Shown: positions 15,789-25,322, numbered from the stretch's first letter. The stretch: 47,897 bases of DNA from Scytonema sp. UIC 10036 (GCF_009725235.1 NZ_WJFC01000091.1:1-47897), one strand, 5' to 3'. A program made the numbers and translations. The notes: a model not told the origin generated them from the letters alone.

Positions 15789-18374
15789 ATGGCAGTTTCT
15801 CTCAAAGCTTCCGAGCAAGGACTACAACTCGTAGATGCAGCTAGGCGCAAGCGGGGCTGGACAAAAGCGAGTGTGGAATGGCGTGAGGCAGCCCAAGTTG
15901 CACCAGCTAGCTTGAAGAGGTTTTGGCTAGGACGCCCTATTAATAAAGATACCTTTGTAGCGATTTGTAAAGCTGTAGGAGTAGACTGGCTGCAAGCTGC
16001 CGAGTTGCAAAACGAATCTGAACCTGAAGACCAAGGACAAAGTCTACAACCTGTAAGGTCTTTATCTTCCTCCCTTAACATTGACTGGCGGCAATTAGCC
16101 CAAGAAATGCTTGTCGATCGCACTCGGCTGACCACCAATCCTTTAACCGTTAGAGATGGATTGACATTTAATATAGATGAGATTTTTGTCCCTCTGGGAT
16201 TGGTGGAGCGACAGCAACAAGCTAGGCGTAGTGGCAATGTTCTTCCAGAGCTAGGGTCGCAGTTATATCAGCCGGAACGCCAGTACGAAGTAGCAAGAAC
16301 GTTTCAGCAGGATGAGTTTTTTGAGCAAATTCTGCGCCGAAGGCAAAGCCCCATAAGCCAAGGGCGACGGTTAGCCATTCTTGGAGAACCAGGAGCTGGC
16401 AAAACGACTCAGTTGCAGAAAATTGCAGATTGGGTGTTCAAAAACACCAAGCAGGACATAGCCATTTGGATCGCCTTGGCAGATTTGCAGGGGAAAACCT
16501 TGGAAGCTTATTTACTAGAAGATTGGTTGAGAACTGCTACCCGGAAAGTGCGCGTTACGGAAGCCATGCAGGAAGCGCTCTCGCAACAGTTCAACCAAGG
16601 TCGGGTATGGCTGCTATTGGATGGTTTAGATGAAATGATTATAAATACCGCCAACCCGTTAGCTGAGATTGCAAACCAGTTGACTGGTTGGGTCGCCCAA
16701 GCGCGAGTAGTTTTAACCTGTCGGCTAAATGTTTGGGACGCAGGTAAGAATGCCTTAGAAAGTTTTGATGCCTATCGCACTTTAAATTTTAGTTATGGCG
16801 ATGTTCCTTCAACAGATCGGGTAGGGCAGTTTATTCGCCATTGGTTCAATGAAAACCCAGAATTAGGGAAACAGTTAAGAGCCGAGTTAGACCAACCGGG
16901 ACAAGAGCGCCTCAAAGATATGGTCAAAAATCCCTTGCGATTAGCACTATTGTGCCGCACTTGGGCTAGACGACAAGGAAAATTACCCCATACCAAAGTC
17001 GCACTTTACCAGCAGTTTGCTGAAGCACTCTATGAATGGAAACAAGAAAGATGGACGCTCAACCAGACTCAACGCCAGGAATTGAACGCAGCACTGGGAC
17101 GATTGGCAAGAAGAGCGATCGCCCAAAAATCATCCCAATTTCGACTGCAGCATCGCTTCATCTCGTCGGAACTAGGCGAACCCGATGATGAGAGTTCCCT
17201 GTTTCATCTGGCGCTACAGCTAGGTTGGCTGAATCAGGTGGGAGTTGCGGCAGAAAATCCCGATGAAAAAGTTTATGCCTTCTTTCATCCCACCTTCCAA
17301 GAGTACTTCGCAGCCCAAGCTATACAGGACTTTAAAGAGTTCCTCAAATCAGATAACCGCCGTTTATTTTTTGAGCCGCAGTGGCTAGAGCTAATTTTTC
17401 TCTGGCTGGAGCGAGAAGATGTACCAAAGCAGCAAAAGGAAAACTTTATTGATGCATTAACCAAACAACTGTACACTAATACAGATGATACCCGTTGGCA
17501 AATTGCTAAATTCTTGGGTGAAATCGGTGCAAATAACAAGGAGATCGTTAACGGGTTAACCGATCTGCTGCACAACAGTCAGGATAGCTATACCCGCTGT
17601 CAAGCAGCGACTAGCTTGGGGCGAATCGACCCAGAAAACTCAGACGCTATCAATACCTTGCTAGAACTGCTGTCTAATAGTAAAGACCCGTGGCTTCTTC
17701 AGCAAGCTGCCGAGAGCTTAGAGCAAATTGGGGCTGGCAACTCCGACGCCATTAAAGCTTTAACTAACTTATTAAGTACGAGTCAGGATGAGTGGACCCG
17801 CGAGCAAGCTACCAAGAGTCTCTTGGGGCAAATCGGGGAAGTCAATCCAAAGAACAGCGAAGAGCTAAACGCTCTGCTGCTTGAAGTAAAACTTCATCCA
17901 CCGCATAGTAAGGAGGAAAGGATAGCTTTAACAAAACTGATTGATGGAATTACGAAATCAAGCAGACTTTATGGGAAAGATAAAGTCTCCCCTGATGTTT
18001 ACAATCGGGCACTTGATGCAGTTTTATCAGAAATTTGTCAGAAAATTCGTAATGACGATTCTAAACAGGACAACGTAATAACATGGGTAAATTTCCTGCT
18101 AAGAAAGTATCTCACTTCCTCTTCCACAAGAGAGGAGCGAGAATTGTCTTCTAATGCTATAGATACATTAGTACAATTTGAAGACATTAAAAGCAAACAC
18201 ATACCGGGTCATCCAGAAGCAAACTTTCAAGCATTGGCGAAACGACGGGATGCCGGAGAATCTTGGAAAGATATTTCAGAAGATTGGAGAATTCCAATTT
18301 CAAAACTGAATACTTTTTACAATTTTTGTGTCAAACACTTCGCTCCCACCCTTAAGGACTCCTGGCATAAGTAA
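15789..18374 (+). CDS. NACHT NTPase with N-terminal HTH and C-terminal HEAT-like repeats
   Basis: An 861-aa protein. Residues 1-75 form a small HTH-like module (SLKRFWLGRPINKDTFVAIC) found at the front of many cyanobacterial NACHT proteins. NACHT follows: Walker A GEPGAGKTT (199-207) and Walker B VWLLLDGLDEM (about 273-283). Residues 560-690 contain three or more HEAT-like units (EIGANNKEIVNGLTDLLHN; RIDPENSDAINTLLELLSN; QIGAGNSDAIKALTNLLST). These could act as a sensor, and a divergent tail ends KHFAPTLKDSW. By family this is an NLR-type regulator related to antiphage bNACHT proteins. It is upstream of DUF1822 and CHAT-CHASE2 genes on the same strand (31-base gap), which suggests a joint system. 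Confidence 0.9.
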   Translation: MAVSLKASEQGLQLVDAARRKRGWTKASVEWREAAQVAPASLKRFWLGRPINKDTFVAICKAVGVDWLQAAELQNESEPEDQGQSLQPVRSLSSSLNIDWRQLAQEMLVDRTRLTTNPLTVRDGLTFNIDEIFVPLGLVERQQQARRSGNVLPELGSQLYQPERQYEVARTFQQDEFFEQILRRRQSPISQGRRLAILGEPGAGKTTQLQKIADWVFKNTKQDIAIWIALADLQGKTLEAYLLEDWLRTATRKVRVTEAMQEALSQQFNQGRVWLLLDGLDEMIINTANPLAEIANQLTGWVAQARVVLTCRLNVWDAGKNALESFDAYRTLNFSYGDVPSTDRVGQFIRHWFNENPELGKQLRAELDQPGQERLKDMVKNPLRLALLCRTWARRQGKLPHTKVALYQQFAEALYEWKQERWTLNQTQRQELNAALGRLARRAIAQKSSQFRLQHRFISSELGEPDDESSLFHLALQLGWLNQVGVAAENPDEKVYAFFHPTFQEYFAAQAIQDFKEFLKSDNRRLFFEPQWLELIFLWLEREDVPKQQKENFIDALTKQLYTNTDDTRWQIAKFLGEIGANNKEIVNGLTDLLHNSQDSYTRCQAATSLGRIDPENSDAINTLLELLSNSKDPWLLQQAAESLEQIGAGNSDAIKALTNLLSTSQDEWTREQATKSLLGQIGEVNPKNSEELNALLLEVKLHPPHSKEERIALTKLIDGITKSSRLYGKDKVSPDVYNRALDAVLSEICQKIRNDDSKQDNVITWVNFLLRKYLTSSSTREERELSSNAIDTLVQFEDIKSKHIPGHPEANFQALAKRRDAGESWKDISEDWRIPISKLNTFYNFCVKHFAPTLKDSWHK

Positions 18375-18405
18375 TAATGACTATATTAAATGAAGTAAAT
18401 AGTTC

Positions 18406-19347
18406 ATGACTTACTCAAAAGAACACTTAAGTGCAACCCTCCCTCTGCCTCCCAAAGCTCATATTATTGCTGAAGAGTTTTGGGAAAATCATGACAATTT
18501 CCAGAAAGCTAATGAGGTATTGTTAAATACTTTAGCAGTTTTTACAGTGCATTCATACTTGCAAAAGCTAGGTATTCAGACAGATTTGGAGGCAAGTGAC
18601 AGTTGGAACCATAGTATACAGAGTTGCATGAATATTGCTGATTTATGGGTAACAAATATGGGGAGGTTAGAGTGCCGCCCGGTATGGCCAGAGGCACAGG
18701 TATGCCCGGTTCCAATAGAAGTCAGGGAAAACAGGATTGGTTATGTAGTTGTACAGATTAGTGATTCACTTGAAGAGGCAAGAATTCTGGGATTTTCCCA
18801 AACTCCATTATCGGGCAATTTAAGAATAAACGAATTGCAATCTCTGGAATATTTAATTGAACTCCTCACACCCGTGAACTTGAGCCAATGGTTGCAGAAT
18901 GTTTTTGACGCGTGTTGGCATACGGTGGAAACACTTTTGAATCTGGAATCAAACGAGTTAGCTGTTTGTTGTAGAAGTGCTTGTAGTAGTACTTGGGAGT
19001 TGAGAGTCAATGAACCTGACAACTCAGCAGCTGGTGTTAGGCGAGCCAAGCTGATTGAGTTGAGGAAGCAAAGTGCTAGAGAGCAGGTAGTTCTTGTTGT
19101 GAAGCTGATACCTATAGCCGATTCAAGAATGAACGTCTGGGTGGAGGTATATCCCAATAAATATCAAACCCATCTGCCACACGCTCTCGAGCTGATAGTC
19201 TTAGATGAGGAGGGGGCAGTTGTAGGAGAAGCCATAGCAAGAAACAACAGGAATATTCAATTCAAGTTCAGTGGTGAACCAGGAGAACGTTTCAACGTCA
19301 AAGTTGCTTTGGATAATGTCAGCATTACCGAAGCATTTTTAATTTGA
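18406..19347 (+). CDS. DUF1822 family protein
   Basis: A 313-aa protein of the cyanobacterial DUF1822 type, recognised from the N-terminal LPLPPKAHIIAEEFWENH, the conserved Trp-rich middle and the C-terminal beta-rich LELIVLDEEGAVVGEAIARN. Such genes usually sit next to CHAT-CHASE2 and DUF928 genes, as here. The downstream gene overlaps or nearly overlaps its stop, so the two are co-translated. The molecular role is unknown; the C-terminal strands (FKFSGEPGERFNVKVALDN) look like a regulatory beta-sandwich. Confidence 0.85.
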   Translation: MTYSKEHLSATLPLPPKAHIIAEEFWENHDNFQKANEVLLNTLAVFTVHSYLQKLGIQTDLEASDSWNHSIQSCMNIADLWVTNMGRLECRPVWPEAQVCPVPIEVRENRIGYVVVQISDSLEEARILGFSQTPLSGNLRINELQSLEYLIELLTPVNLSQWLQNVFDACWHTVETLLNLESNELAVCCRSACSSTWELRVNEPDNSAAGVRRAKLIELRKQSAREQVVLVVKLIPIADSRMNVWVEVYPNKYQTHLPHALELIVLDEEGAVVGEAIARNNRNIQFKFSGEPGERFNVKVALDNVSITEAFLI

Positions 19348-19376
19348 GGCGAACAGTAAGCATACCAGTACCGAGC

Positions 19377-21863
19377 ATGGCGAAGTTAGTTGTTTTGAAA
19401 CTAGATGGTGATTTTGCTCCGCTGGGATTTCGGGTTACTTTGGAGATTGGAGAAGAAGAAGCCCGCCCCTCAACAGCAATCACTGGCTTGTTACCTCCAG
19501 CACCAGAACTAGTAACCTACTATGAACGTTGGCAGTCAAACTACCGCAGTCTAATGGTATCTGCCAGAATGAAACTTGAAAAAGTTATTTACGATGGTTC
19601 CGTTGACAAGCGGTTAGAGACCTGTAACGACTCAGCTCAAGTGTTGCGCGATCGCCTGAACACCTGGCTTAACTCCGAGTCGTTTCGCCCGATTCGAGAG
19701 CAATGGCTCAAACAATTAATGCCCTCTGACGAAATACGGGTGCTAGTTTGCACCAAAATTAGCCAGCTACAGAAACTTCCCTGGCATCTGTGGGATTTAC
19801 TTGAAATATACCCTAGAGCTGAAGTCGTCCTAAGTGCTTTAGAGTACGAACGACTAAAATCTAAGGTAGTCACCCATAGAGAGGAAGTTAGAATCTTAGC
19901 CATTTTGGGCAATAGTGCTGACATTGATATTGAGAAAGACAGGCAGTTGCTAGAAAAATTACCCAATGCAGCAACAACCTCTTTAGTAGAGCCTAAACTT
20001 GAGGAGATTAACGACCAGTTATGGAAGCAACCCTGGGACATACTGTTTTTCGCCGGTCATAGTTCAACCAAAGGTGACACAGGTCGAATCTACATTAATA
20101 AAACGGATAGCTTAACAATTTCAGAACTCAAGTATGCCTTAAAGAAAGTCGTTGCTCGCGGGTTAGAGCTAGCCATTTTTAACTCCTGTGATGGATTGGG
20201 CTTAGCACGAAAACTACTTGATTTGCACATCCCGCAAATAATTGTCATGCGAGAGCCAGTACCAGATAAAGTGGCACAGGAATTTTTAAAGCACTTTCTC
20301 ACGACCTTTGCCGATGGCGAGTCTTTCTATTTGGCGGTACGCGATTCCCGAGAAAGGTTGCACGGTTTAGAGAATGAATTTCCCTGTGCCAGCTGGTGTC
20401 CAGTGATTTGCCAGAATCCGGCAGAAGTACCTCTAACCTGGCAGGAGTTGTGCGGTAGAACTGAGTCCAAATATCAATTTTCACTAAGTAGCCATCATGA
20501 ACTGCGTACACCAGGACGTATAAAAATCGACAATGAGCAAGGGGCAATGGGCAATAAATTATTTCTTACTATGCCCCATGCCCCACGCCCTATGCCCTAT
20601 TTTCAATTCGGGCGTATCTTCCGCACAGCGCTCCAGGCGAGTGTAGCGATCGCCAGCTTGGTGATGGGGGTGCGGTACCTAGGGATGCTACAAACACTGG
20701 AGCTAAAGGCTTTCGACCAGTTAATGCAACTGCGACCAGATGAACCGCAAGACCCACGGCTACTGGTAATTACTGTTAATGAACAAGATATTCAGTATCA
20801 AGACCATTCGGGGATGGAGAGGCGAGGCTCACTATCAGATAGCGCACTTGATCGACTTTTGCAGAAACTGGAGACGTATAAACCGCGAGCCATTGGCTTA
20901 AATATCTATCGCGATTTCCCCTCAGTAAACTCTACGCCGGAAGAGTTAGATACTCGTCTTAAGCAAAATAAGAATTTTTTTGCCATATGCAAGGTCAGCG
21001 ACTCTGAGGCTAACAACCCTGGCATTTCACCGCCTCCTAAAATTCCAGTACAACGCCAAGGGTTTAGTGAGTCAGTGAGAGACTCCGATGCCATTCTTCG
21101 TCGCCATCTATTAGCAATGATAAGTCTCACATCCCCTTGTACTGCACCCTACGCCCTCAGCGCTCAACTAGCATTCCACTACCTGGAAAAAAATGGCATT
21201 TCTGCCAAGTATACCCCTCAAGGGGATTTACAATTAGGCAACGTCGTTTTCAAACGGTTGCGATCGCATATGGGTGGCTATCAACAAGTGGATGCGCGGG
21301 GCTATCAAATATTGCTCAATTACCGCTCTTACGGTCGTTCACCAGAAGAAATCGCACCAACAGCCACGCTTACAGATGTTCTTAAGGGTGCAGTTAAGCC
21401 AGAAGAAGTGAAAAACCGAATTGTCCTCATCGGTATCACAGCCCGAAGCGCTGATGCTTATATAAGTACCCCTTATAGGGATAGTCAGGGGTTTAAGCAG
21501 GAAATACCAGGCGTAATTGTTCAGGCGCAGATGGTGAGTCAAATTCTCAGTGCGGTTTTGGATAAGCGACCTTTATTATCTGTTTGGCCTTTTTGGGGCG
21601 AAGTTCTTTGGGTCTGGGGCTGGTCGGTAGTGGGAGGCATCCTCGTCTGGCGCTATCGGTCACCACTACATTTGGGAATGGCGGGAGGAGGGGTGCTCTT
21701 GGTTTTGTACGTTCTTTGTTTTCGTCTCTTCACCTACGGTATTTGGGTACCTCTCGTCCCGTCAGCTTTGGCAATAGTTGTCACAGGTAGCAGTGTGTTA
21801 GTCTATACTCGCTCCCAGAGCCAGCGACAGCAGCATACATCTGTAATTTTGAACCATGACTGA
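19377..21863 (+). CDS. CHAT (caspase-like) protease fused to membrane CHASE2 domain
   Basis: I prefer ATG 19377 (MAKLVVLKLDGDFAPLGFRV), the usual start in this family; a TTG at 19344 would add 11 residues. The CHAT domain shows His in LFFAGHSS and Cys in AIFNSCDG, the catalytic dyad. CHASE2 follows (LELKAFDQLMQLRP; LLVITVNEQDI; VIVQAQMVSQIL), preceded by a transmembrane helix (VAIASLVMGVRYLGML). Two or three C-terminal transmembrane segments follow (VLWVWGWSVVGGILVW; VLLVLYVLCFRLF; ALAIVVTGSSVLVY). The protein is therefore a membrane receptor with an extracytoplasmic CHASE2 sensor and a cytoplasmic protease. With the NACHT and DUF1822 proteins it probably forms a sensor-effector set. Confidence 0.9.
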   Translation: MAKLVVLKLDGDFAPLGFRVTLEIGEEEARPSTAITGLLPPAPELVTYYERWQSNYRSLMVSARMKLEKVIYDGSVDKRLETCNDSAQVLRDRLNTWLNSESFRPIREQWLKQLMPSDEIRVLVCTKISQLQKLPWHLWDLLEIYPRAEVVLSALEYERLKSKVVTHREEVRILAILGNSADIDIEKDRQLLEKLPNAATTSLVEPKLEEINDQLWKQPWDILFFAGHSSTKGDTGRIYINKTDSLTISELKYALKKVVARGLELAIFNSCDGLGLARKLLDLHIPQIIVMREPVPDKVAQEFLKHFLTTFADGESFYLAVRDSRERLHGLENEFPCASWCPVICQNPAEVPLTWQELCGRTESKYQFSLSSHHELRTPGRIKIDNEQGAMGNKLFLTMPHAPRPMPYFQFGRIFRTALQASVAIASLVMGVRYLGMLQTLELKAFDQLMQLRPDEPQDPRLLVITVNEQDIQYQDHSGMERRGSLSDSALDRLLQKLETYKPRAIGLNIYRDFPSVNSTPEELDTRLKQNKNFFAICKVSDSEANNPGISPPPKIPVQRQGFSESVRDSDAILRRHLLAMISLTSPCTAPYALSAQLAFHYLEKNGISAKYTPQGDLQLGNVVFKRLRSHMGGYQQVDARGYQILLNYRSYGRSPEEIAPTATLTDVLKGAVKPEEVKNRIVLIGITARSADAYISTPYRDSQGFKQEIPGVIVQAQMVSQILSAVLDKRPLLSVWPFWGEVLWVWGWSVVGGILVWRYRSPLHLGMAGGGVLLVLYVLCFRLFTYGIWVPLVPSALAIVVTGSSVLVYTRSQSQRQQHTSVILNHD

Positions 21864-22179
21864 GATAAAGTTACCTCTTAAAAAAATGAAACTTGGTTTC
21901 GCGATCGCTCTAGCACTGGTGGATTTTGCACATCATAGACAGGCACAGTCTGCCAAACCTGTCATTCTTGTGCAAACCTCAACTCTTAACCCAAGCAAAC
22001 AATTAAACAGACAATTGATATTCCAAGCGCCGCCCCCCCCACCCCCCGACACTGGAAAACCTGGTCGGCGCACTGATACAGGGGGTCGTCTGACTTCCCC
22101 AGTCAGTACATTAAACCTCACTATGAAAATGGAGATATGTTCGGACTGTTTACCCATTTGTCTGCCATTCGTCTTGTAG
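21856..22179 (+). pseudogene. Truncated DUF928 family protein
   Basis: A 107-aa frame that overlaps the CHAT-CHASE2 stop. It has a signal-like N-terminus (LGFAIALALVDFAHHRQAQS) and the family hallmark FQAPPPPPPDTGKPGRRTDTGGR near residues 54-75. DUF928 proteins normally continue for well over 100 more residues after this proline/glycine motif. Here the frame ends in unrelated sequence, so it looks truncated. The polyproline tract lies on a run of nine C (near 22030), and a G run follows at 22180, places prone to slippage or assembly error. Confidence 0.7.
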
Positions 22180-22213
22180 GGGGGGGGTAGGTGGGCGCTC
22201 TCTCGCTGTGCGA

Positions 22214-22606
22214 TTACGAAGTACAGCCGTATCGCACTTCTTGATTTACGTATAAAAATGTATTTTTTAGTACTTTATTTGGCACACCTTGCGGTTCGGC
22301 GACTGTAATAGCAGACTCATTCTCACTCAGTCCGGATGGTTCGTCCATAAAGTAACTATCCATTTTTTCAGAATGTACGGAGTGTTGGTGCAGTTCATCC
22401 ATGTACTGTACTTGTGTTTCGTCAAGATACGCCTTACAATACTCCAACCAACTTGTAATGTGGAAGTATCTCATGCGAGAATAAACCGATCGCTTGTTAA
22501 TTCCATATTTTTTTTGAAAATCTTCTATAGAAAATTTTTCAAAAATATTTTTTTCTTCGGGTTGTCCAGTCAAATTTTTGACCTTGTCTTGTGGCTTGTC
22601 CACCAT
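22214..22606 (-). CDS. Small putative HTH DNA-binding protein
   Basis: A 130-aa protein. The segment FSIEDFQKKYGINKRSVYSR is a likely winged or MerR/excisionase-like helix-turn-helix; the rest is polar. It is transcribed away from the iteron element. Two tandem copies of GGACTGTACAGT lie 44 bases upstream of its start and are a likely self-operator. A regulator of plasmid or element functions is plausible; I do not recognise the family. Confidence 0.6.
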   Translation of the reverse strand: MVDKPQDKVKNLTGQPEEKNIFEKFSIEDFQKKYGINKRSVYSRMRYFHITSWLEYCKAYLDETQVQYMDELHQHSVHSEKMDSYFMDEPSGLSENESAITVAEPQGVPNKVLKNTFLYVNQEVRYGCTS

Positions 22607-22649
22607 ACAACTCGCACTCTATCTACTGTTGTCTTCAATACTGTCCGGT

Positions 22650-22673
22650 GGACTGTACAGTGGACTGTACAGT
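22650..22673. promoter_or_regulatory. Tandem palindromic operator, 2 x GGACTGTACAGT
   Basis: Two adjoining 12-bp copies, each containing the perfect palindrome ACTGTACAGT. They lie upstream of the HTH gene (22606) and 38 bases outside the 3.3-kb element, whose end also begins ACTGTAC. This suggests that one protein may bind both. Confidence 0.6.
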
Positions 22674-22710
22674 AAGAACTCGGTTTGTCAAATAAAGATT
22701 TCAACTAAAA

Positions 22711-22851
22711 ACTGTACGTTCGCTCATTTTGTGAGGGGGGGACGAATTAAAACCTTAGTGTGTAAGGTTTTAACGTGATTCTGGATCTGACGATCGTGAT
22801 ACCGTGTAATACTTGGAAAAAGATTTGTCAGCTTAACGGTGTATCACACGG
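22711..22851 (+). repeat. Left inverted arm (141 bp)
   Basis: Inverted copy of 25899-26039. The outer 38 bp carry the G run, then the core at 22749-22771, then GTGATTCTGGATCTGACGAT and two iterons. Confidence 0.9.
22749..22771 (+). other. Directional recombination-type core, left
   Basis: Nine-bp inverted arms AAAACCTTA and TAAGGTTTT around the asymmetric spacer GTGTG. The same core, with the spacer in the same orientation, occurs at 25979-26001 and 32247-32269. The layout is like a short site for a site-specific recombinase; no recombinase gene was identified here. Confidence 0.6.
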
Positions 22852-22987
22852 AACAAAGGAAGCAGATTATCCGTGTAATATATGGAGAGCGGAGAATGCA
22901 CAAAAAAGATTTTAAGAGTACAGGCTCTTCGGTGTAATACATGGAAGAAGAGCGCTATTCAAATAGGACTTACGGTGTAATACACGG
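22802..22987. repeat. Five 15-bp palindromic iterons (left cluster)
   Basis: Copies start at 22802, 22837, 22871, 22930 and 22973. The consensus is CCGTGTAATACACGG, a palindrome about a central A/T. Outer copies end TTGG or ATGG, inner ones are closer to perfect. Start-to-start distances are 35, 34, 59 and 43 bases. Confidence 0.9.
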
Positions 22988-23067
22988 TGGGGGCTGATGT
23001 TGAAATGGGACATTCAATTCCGTGTCTTATTGTCAAGGAGTGCTGATTTTATAGGGGGAAGACGTAA

Positions 23068-24774
23068 TTATGTAGGGCTTTGCACTTGTTCTAGCTGATA
23101 AAGGGACTCAGGCATTTTTATTAAGGAGAGAATTTGTTTTTGCAGATCGGACAGAGGCGTGATGAAGATGGTAGAATCAGGGAGAAAATAGAGAGTTAAA
23201 TTGCAAAAAGCCTTAAGCATTCGCTCCGCAGATGGGCGATTGGTTTTTCGCTTTGGATTGCCATCATAAAGACCAGCTAAAGATTGTTGAGTTTGCTCAA
23301 GAGCCAGCCGTACCACAAACTCCATTACTGTAAATACGCGCAAAGCTATGTTCAAAATGAACATTAAGCCAGTAATTCGGTCTTCGTTTTGGAAGTAAAT
23401 GGGTAAGGCTGGCAAAGAACCTCTTTTAAAACGGTGAAACCCACGCTCCAAAAGCCATTCATCCCGGTAATACATTACAGCTTGTGGTAGGGTCAGTCGA
23501 GTGGTCGGGGCATTGGTGACATACAATCGCCATCCTGCCAAGGTTTCTGCTTCCTTAATCGCAGTATCAATCGGATGTATATGAAGTTGAAGACATATCT
23601 TAGTCACGCACTCAGTTGGAGAGTTTTTTGATGGTCGTCCCCGTCCGACATGGCGAGTTTGGTGAGTGATTTCTTCTGTAATTGTGGTTGAGAAAAAATC
23701 GTTGACACGATAGCGCGTGAGAATGTTTTCTACTTTCTGGGTGAGTTGAAAGCGATCCTCTCCTGGTTTGGCTGCTAATTTATCCAGAGCAGTTTGTGCA
23801 TTGTTAATGCGTTGCTGTTGACCACGGATAATAGATGCTGCAAGGCTTTGGGAATAAACTACTAAGTAGCGTTCATGCCAACGTACCCACTTGTTAGTTT
23901 CTTCGTTGAACCAAAACTTGCCTAACTCTACTTCAAAGCCTTTTCCCACAGCAGGTTCTTCTTCATCAAGTCGCGGTAAACGAATCTCCACAGTTTCTGC
24001 TGGCGGGGAGAGTACCCATTGCTTCAGATATTGGGGGTGTTGCCCACTCATGGGTACAGGAACGCAGTAAATCCCTCGGTTTGCTGCAATGGTGGCGCGG
24101 GTTGCAATCGAGCCTGCTTTACAATCAGCGATGAAGACAAAATTTTTGTGTCCAATCACCTTTACCATTTGTTGCCAGGTAGGAAAATATAATGGATCAT
24201 CAGCTCCATTCCCTTCTAGGGTGGCACTGACCAAAGGCATTCCCATTGGGTCAAGGGTTGCTAGTAATTGACGGTATTGCAGCAAGTCTGGGCGAAAATC
24301 TTTGGAGTACCCATGACGCAGTAGACTTTCTTCTGGCGATTCTCCCTGTTGATGATTCACACTAAAACTAGTTGTATCAGCTCGTGCCACAACAGTCGGC
24401 AATTCGTAGGCACGAATTAGATGCCGTCCTAGCTTTACTTCTATTTCCAACCTGGCTTGTGACTGCAACCCTAACTCTTCGACTACCCTTGCTAATCGGT
24501 CATCACTGGCATCTTTTTCCCCTATCGACCACCCCGTACTTAACTCTAAAATCGTTCGATGTGTTTGCACCCAAGGTTCCACAGCAGACAACCTATGGTC
24601 TGACTCGGTGATGATATATGTTAATAACAATACACTCAATTGTCCGTAGCTCAGTCCTTTGTGGTTTCCGTGGGGTTCCCTCAGTTTTTGGTCAATACAT
24701 TTGGCTAGATCCATCTGTTTGAGCCATTCCACGATTAACGGAATATCGTCTATCCGCTCGGAACTTATTTCCAC
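23068..24774 (-). CDS. IS1634-type transposase (DUF4277 N-terminus)
   Basis: A 568-aa protein. The N-terminal 120 residues match the DUF4277 type (DIPLIVEWLKQMDLAKCIDQ; GLSYGQLSVLLLTYI). The DDE core is visible: Asp in VVARADTTSFSV, Asp in FVFIADCKAGS, and Glu in WLLERGFHRFKRG. The length is normal for the family and no break is seen. It lies 36 bases downstream of the ribbon-helix-helix-like gene on the same strand. No conventional short IS ends were found around it alone, so the 141-bp arms of the surrounding element may be its real ends. Confidence 0.9.
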   Translation of the reverse strand: MEISSERIDDIPLIVEWLKQMDLAKCIDQKLREPHGNHKGLSYGQLSVLLLTYIITESDHRLSAVEPWVQTHRTILELSTGWSIGEKDASDDRLARVVEELGLQSQARLEIEVKLGRHLIRAYELPTVVARADTTSFSVNHQQGESPEESLLRHGYSKDFRPDLLQYRQLLATLDPMGMPLVSATLEGNGADDPLYFPTWQQMVKVIGHKNFVFIADCKAGSIATRATIAANRGIYCVPVPMSGQHPQYLKQWVLSPPAETVEIRLPRLDEEEPAVGKGFEVELGKFWFNEETNKWVRWHERYLVVYSQSLAASIIRGQQQRINNAQTALDKLAAKPGEDRFQLTQKVENILTRYRVNDFFSTTITEEITHQTRHVGRGRPSKNSPTECVTKICLQLHIHPIDTAIKEAETLAGWRLYVTNAPTTRLTLPQAVMYYRDEWLLERGFHRFKRGSLPALPIYFQNEDRITGLMFILNIALRVFTVMEFVVRLALEQTQQSLAGLYDGNPKRKTNRPSAERMLKAFCNLTLYFLPDSTIFITPLSDLQKQILSLIKMPESLYQLEQVQSPT

Positions 24775-24810
24775 TGTTTTTCCTCTAATCTATTCGGATT
24801 CTTGTGTATA

Positions 24811-25182
24811 CTAGCTAATTAGTGCTGCAATAAAATGATTCAGGGCTTTAAGTGCTGCTTTGTAGCCTGGAGCTTGCTTACCTAACTTCAATTGTAGTAA
24901 AACTTGGTCACGTAAGGTTTCAAGTGTTGCCACCAACAGTGGCGTAGTCGCAAGTTCAACAACAGTAGTTTTGGCTTGATTTATCGGCTCTTTTTCCCAT
25001 GTAATACTTGGACTAGCATTGTCCCTAAGCACCTGTTCCAAGTAATCAGATCTAGTCATACCAAAACATTCAGCTGCGATCCCCAAAGCTTTCCAGGTAT
25101 CATCAGTTAATCTTAGTGAGCGCACTTGACGATAATCATCGTCCTTGAGCGCGAACTTCCCTTGAATGTCCCGCTTCAACAT
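24811..25182 (-). CDS. Ribbon-helix-helix-like DNA-binding protein
   Basis: A 123-aa protein. The segment QVRSLRLTDDTWKALGIAAE, followed by CFGMTRSDYLEQVLR, has the strand-helix-helix pattern of CopG/Arc proteins: a basic N-terminal strand, then two amphipathic helices. The C-terminus is helical. A perfect-class iteron (25198-25212) lies 16 bases upstream of its start, and more are found on both sides. It is the best candidate to bind the 15-bp palindromes, autoregulating and possibly assembling element ends. It precedes the transposase in an operon. Confidence 0.7.
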   Translation of the reverse strand: MLKRDIQGKFALKDDDYRQVRSLRLTDDTWKALGIAAECFGMTRSDYLEQVLRDNASPSITWEKEPINQAKTTVVELATTPLLVATLETLRDQVLLQLKLGKQAPGYKAALKALNHFIAALIS

Positions 25183-25322
25183 TACTCTACTCTTCTCCCG
25201 TGTATTACACCGTAATTTTAACCCTTAATCGGTATCTTTCGGACGTAATATGAAGAATTACACCCAGGGCATATTTCTGCGCGATACGGCTTGAGCCGTT
25301 AAGCTTCGCTTATCGCCTCCTT

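Noticed and set aside
19344..19376. TTG start for the CHAT-CHASE2 gene
   Set aside because: The family begins at M-(A/S)-K-L-V-V-L-K, matching ATG 19377; the extra 11 residues are unlike the family.
23068..24774. Ordinary IS1634 insertion with its own short inverted repeats
   Set aside because: I could not find matching short ends or a target duplication around the transposase; kept open as an alternative.
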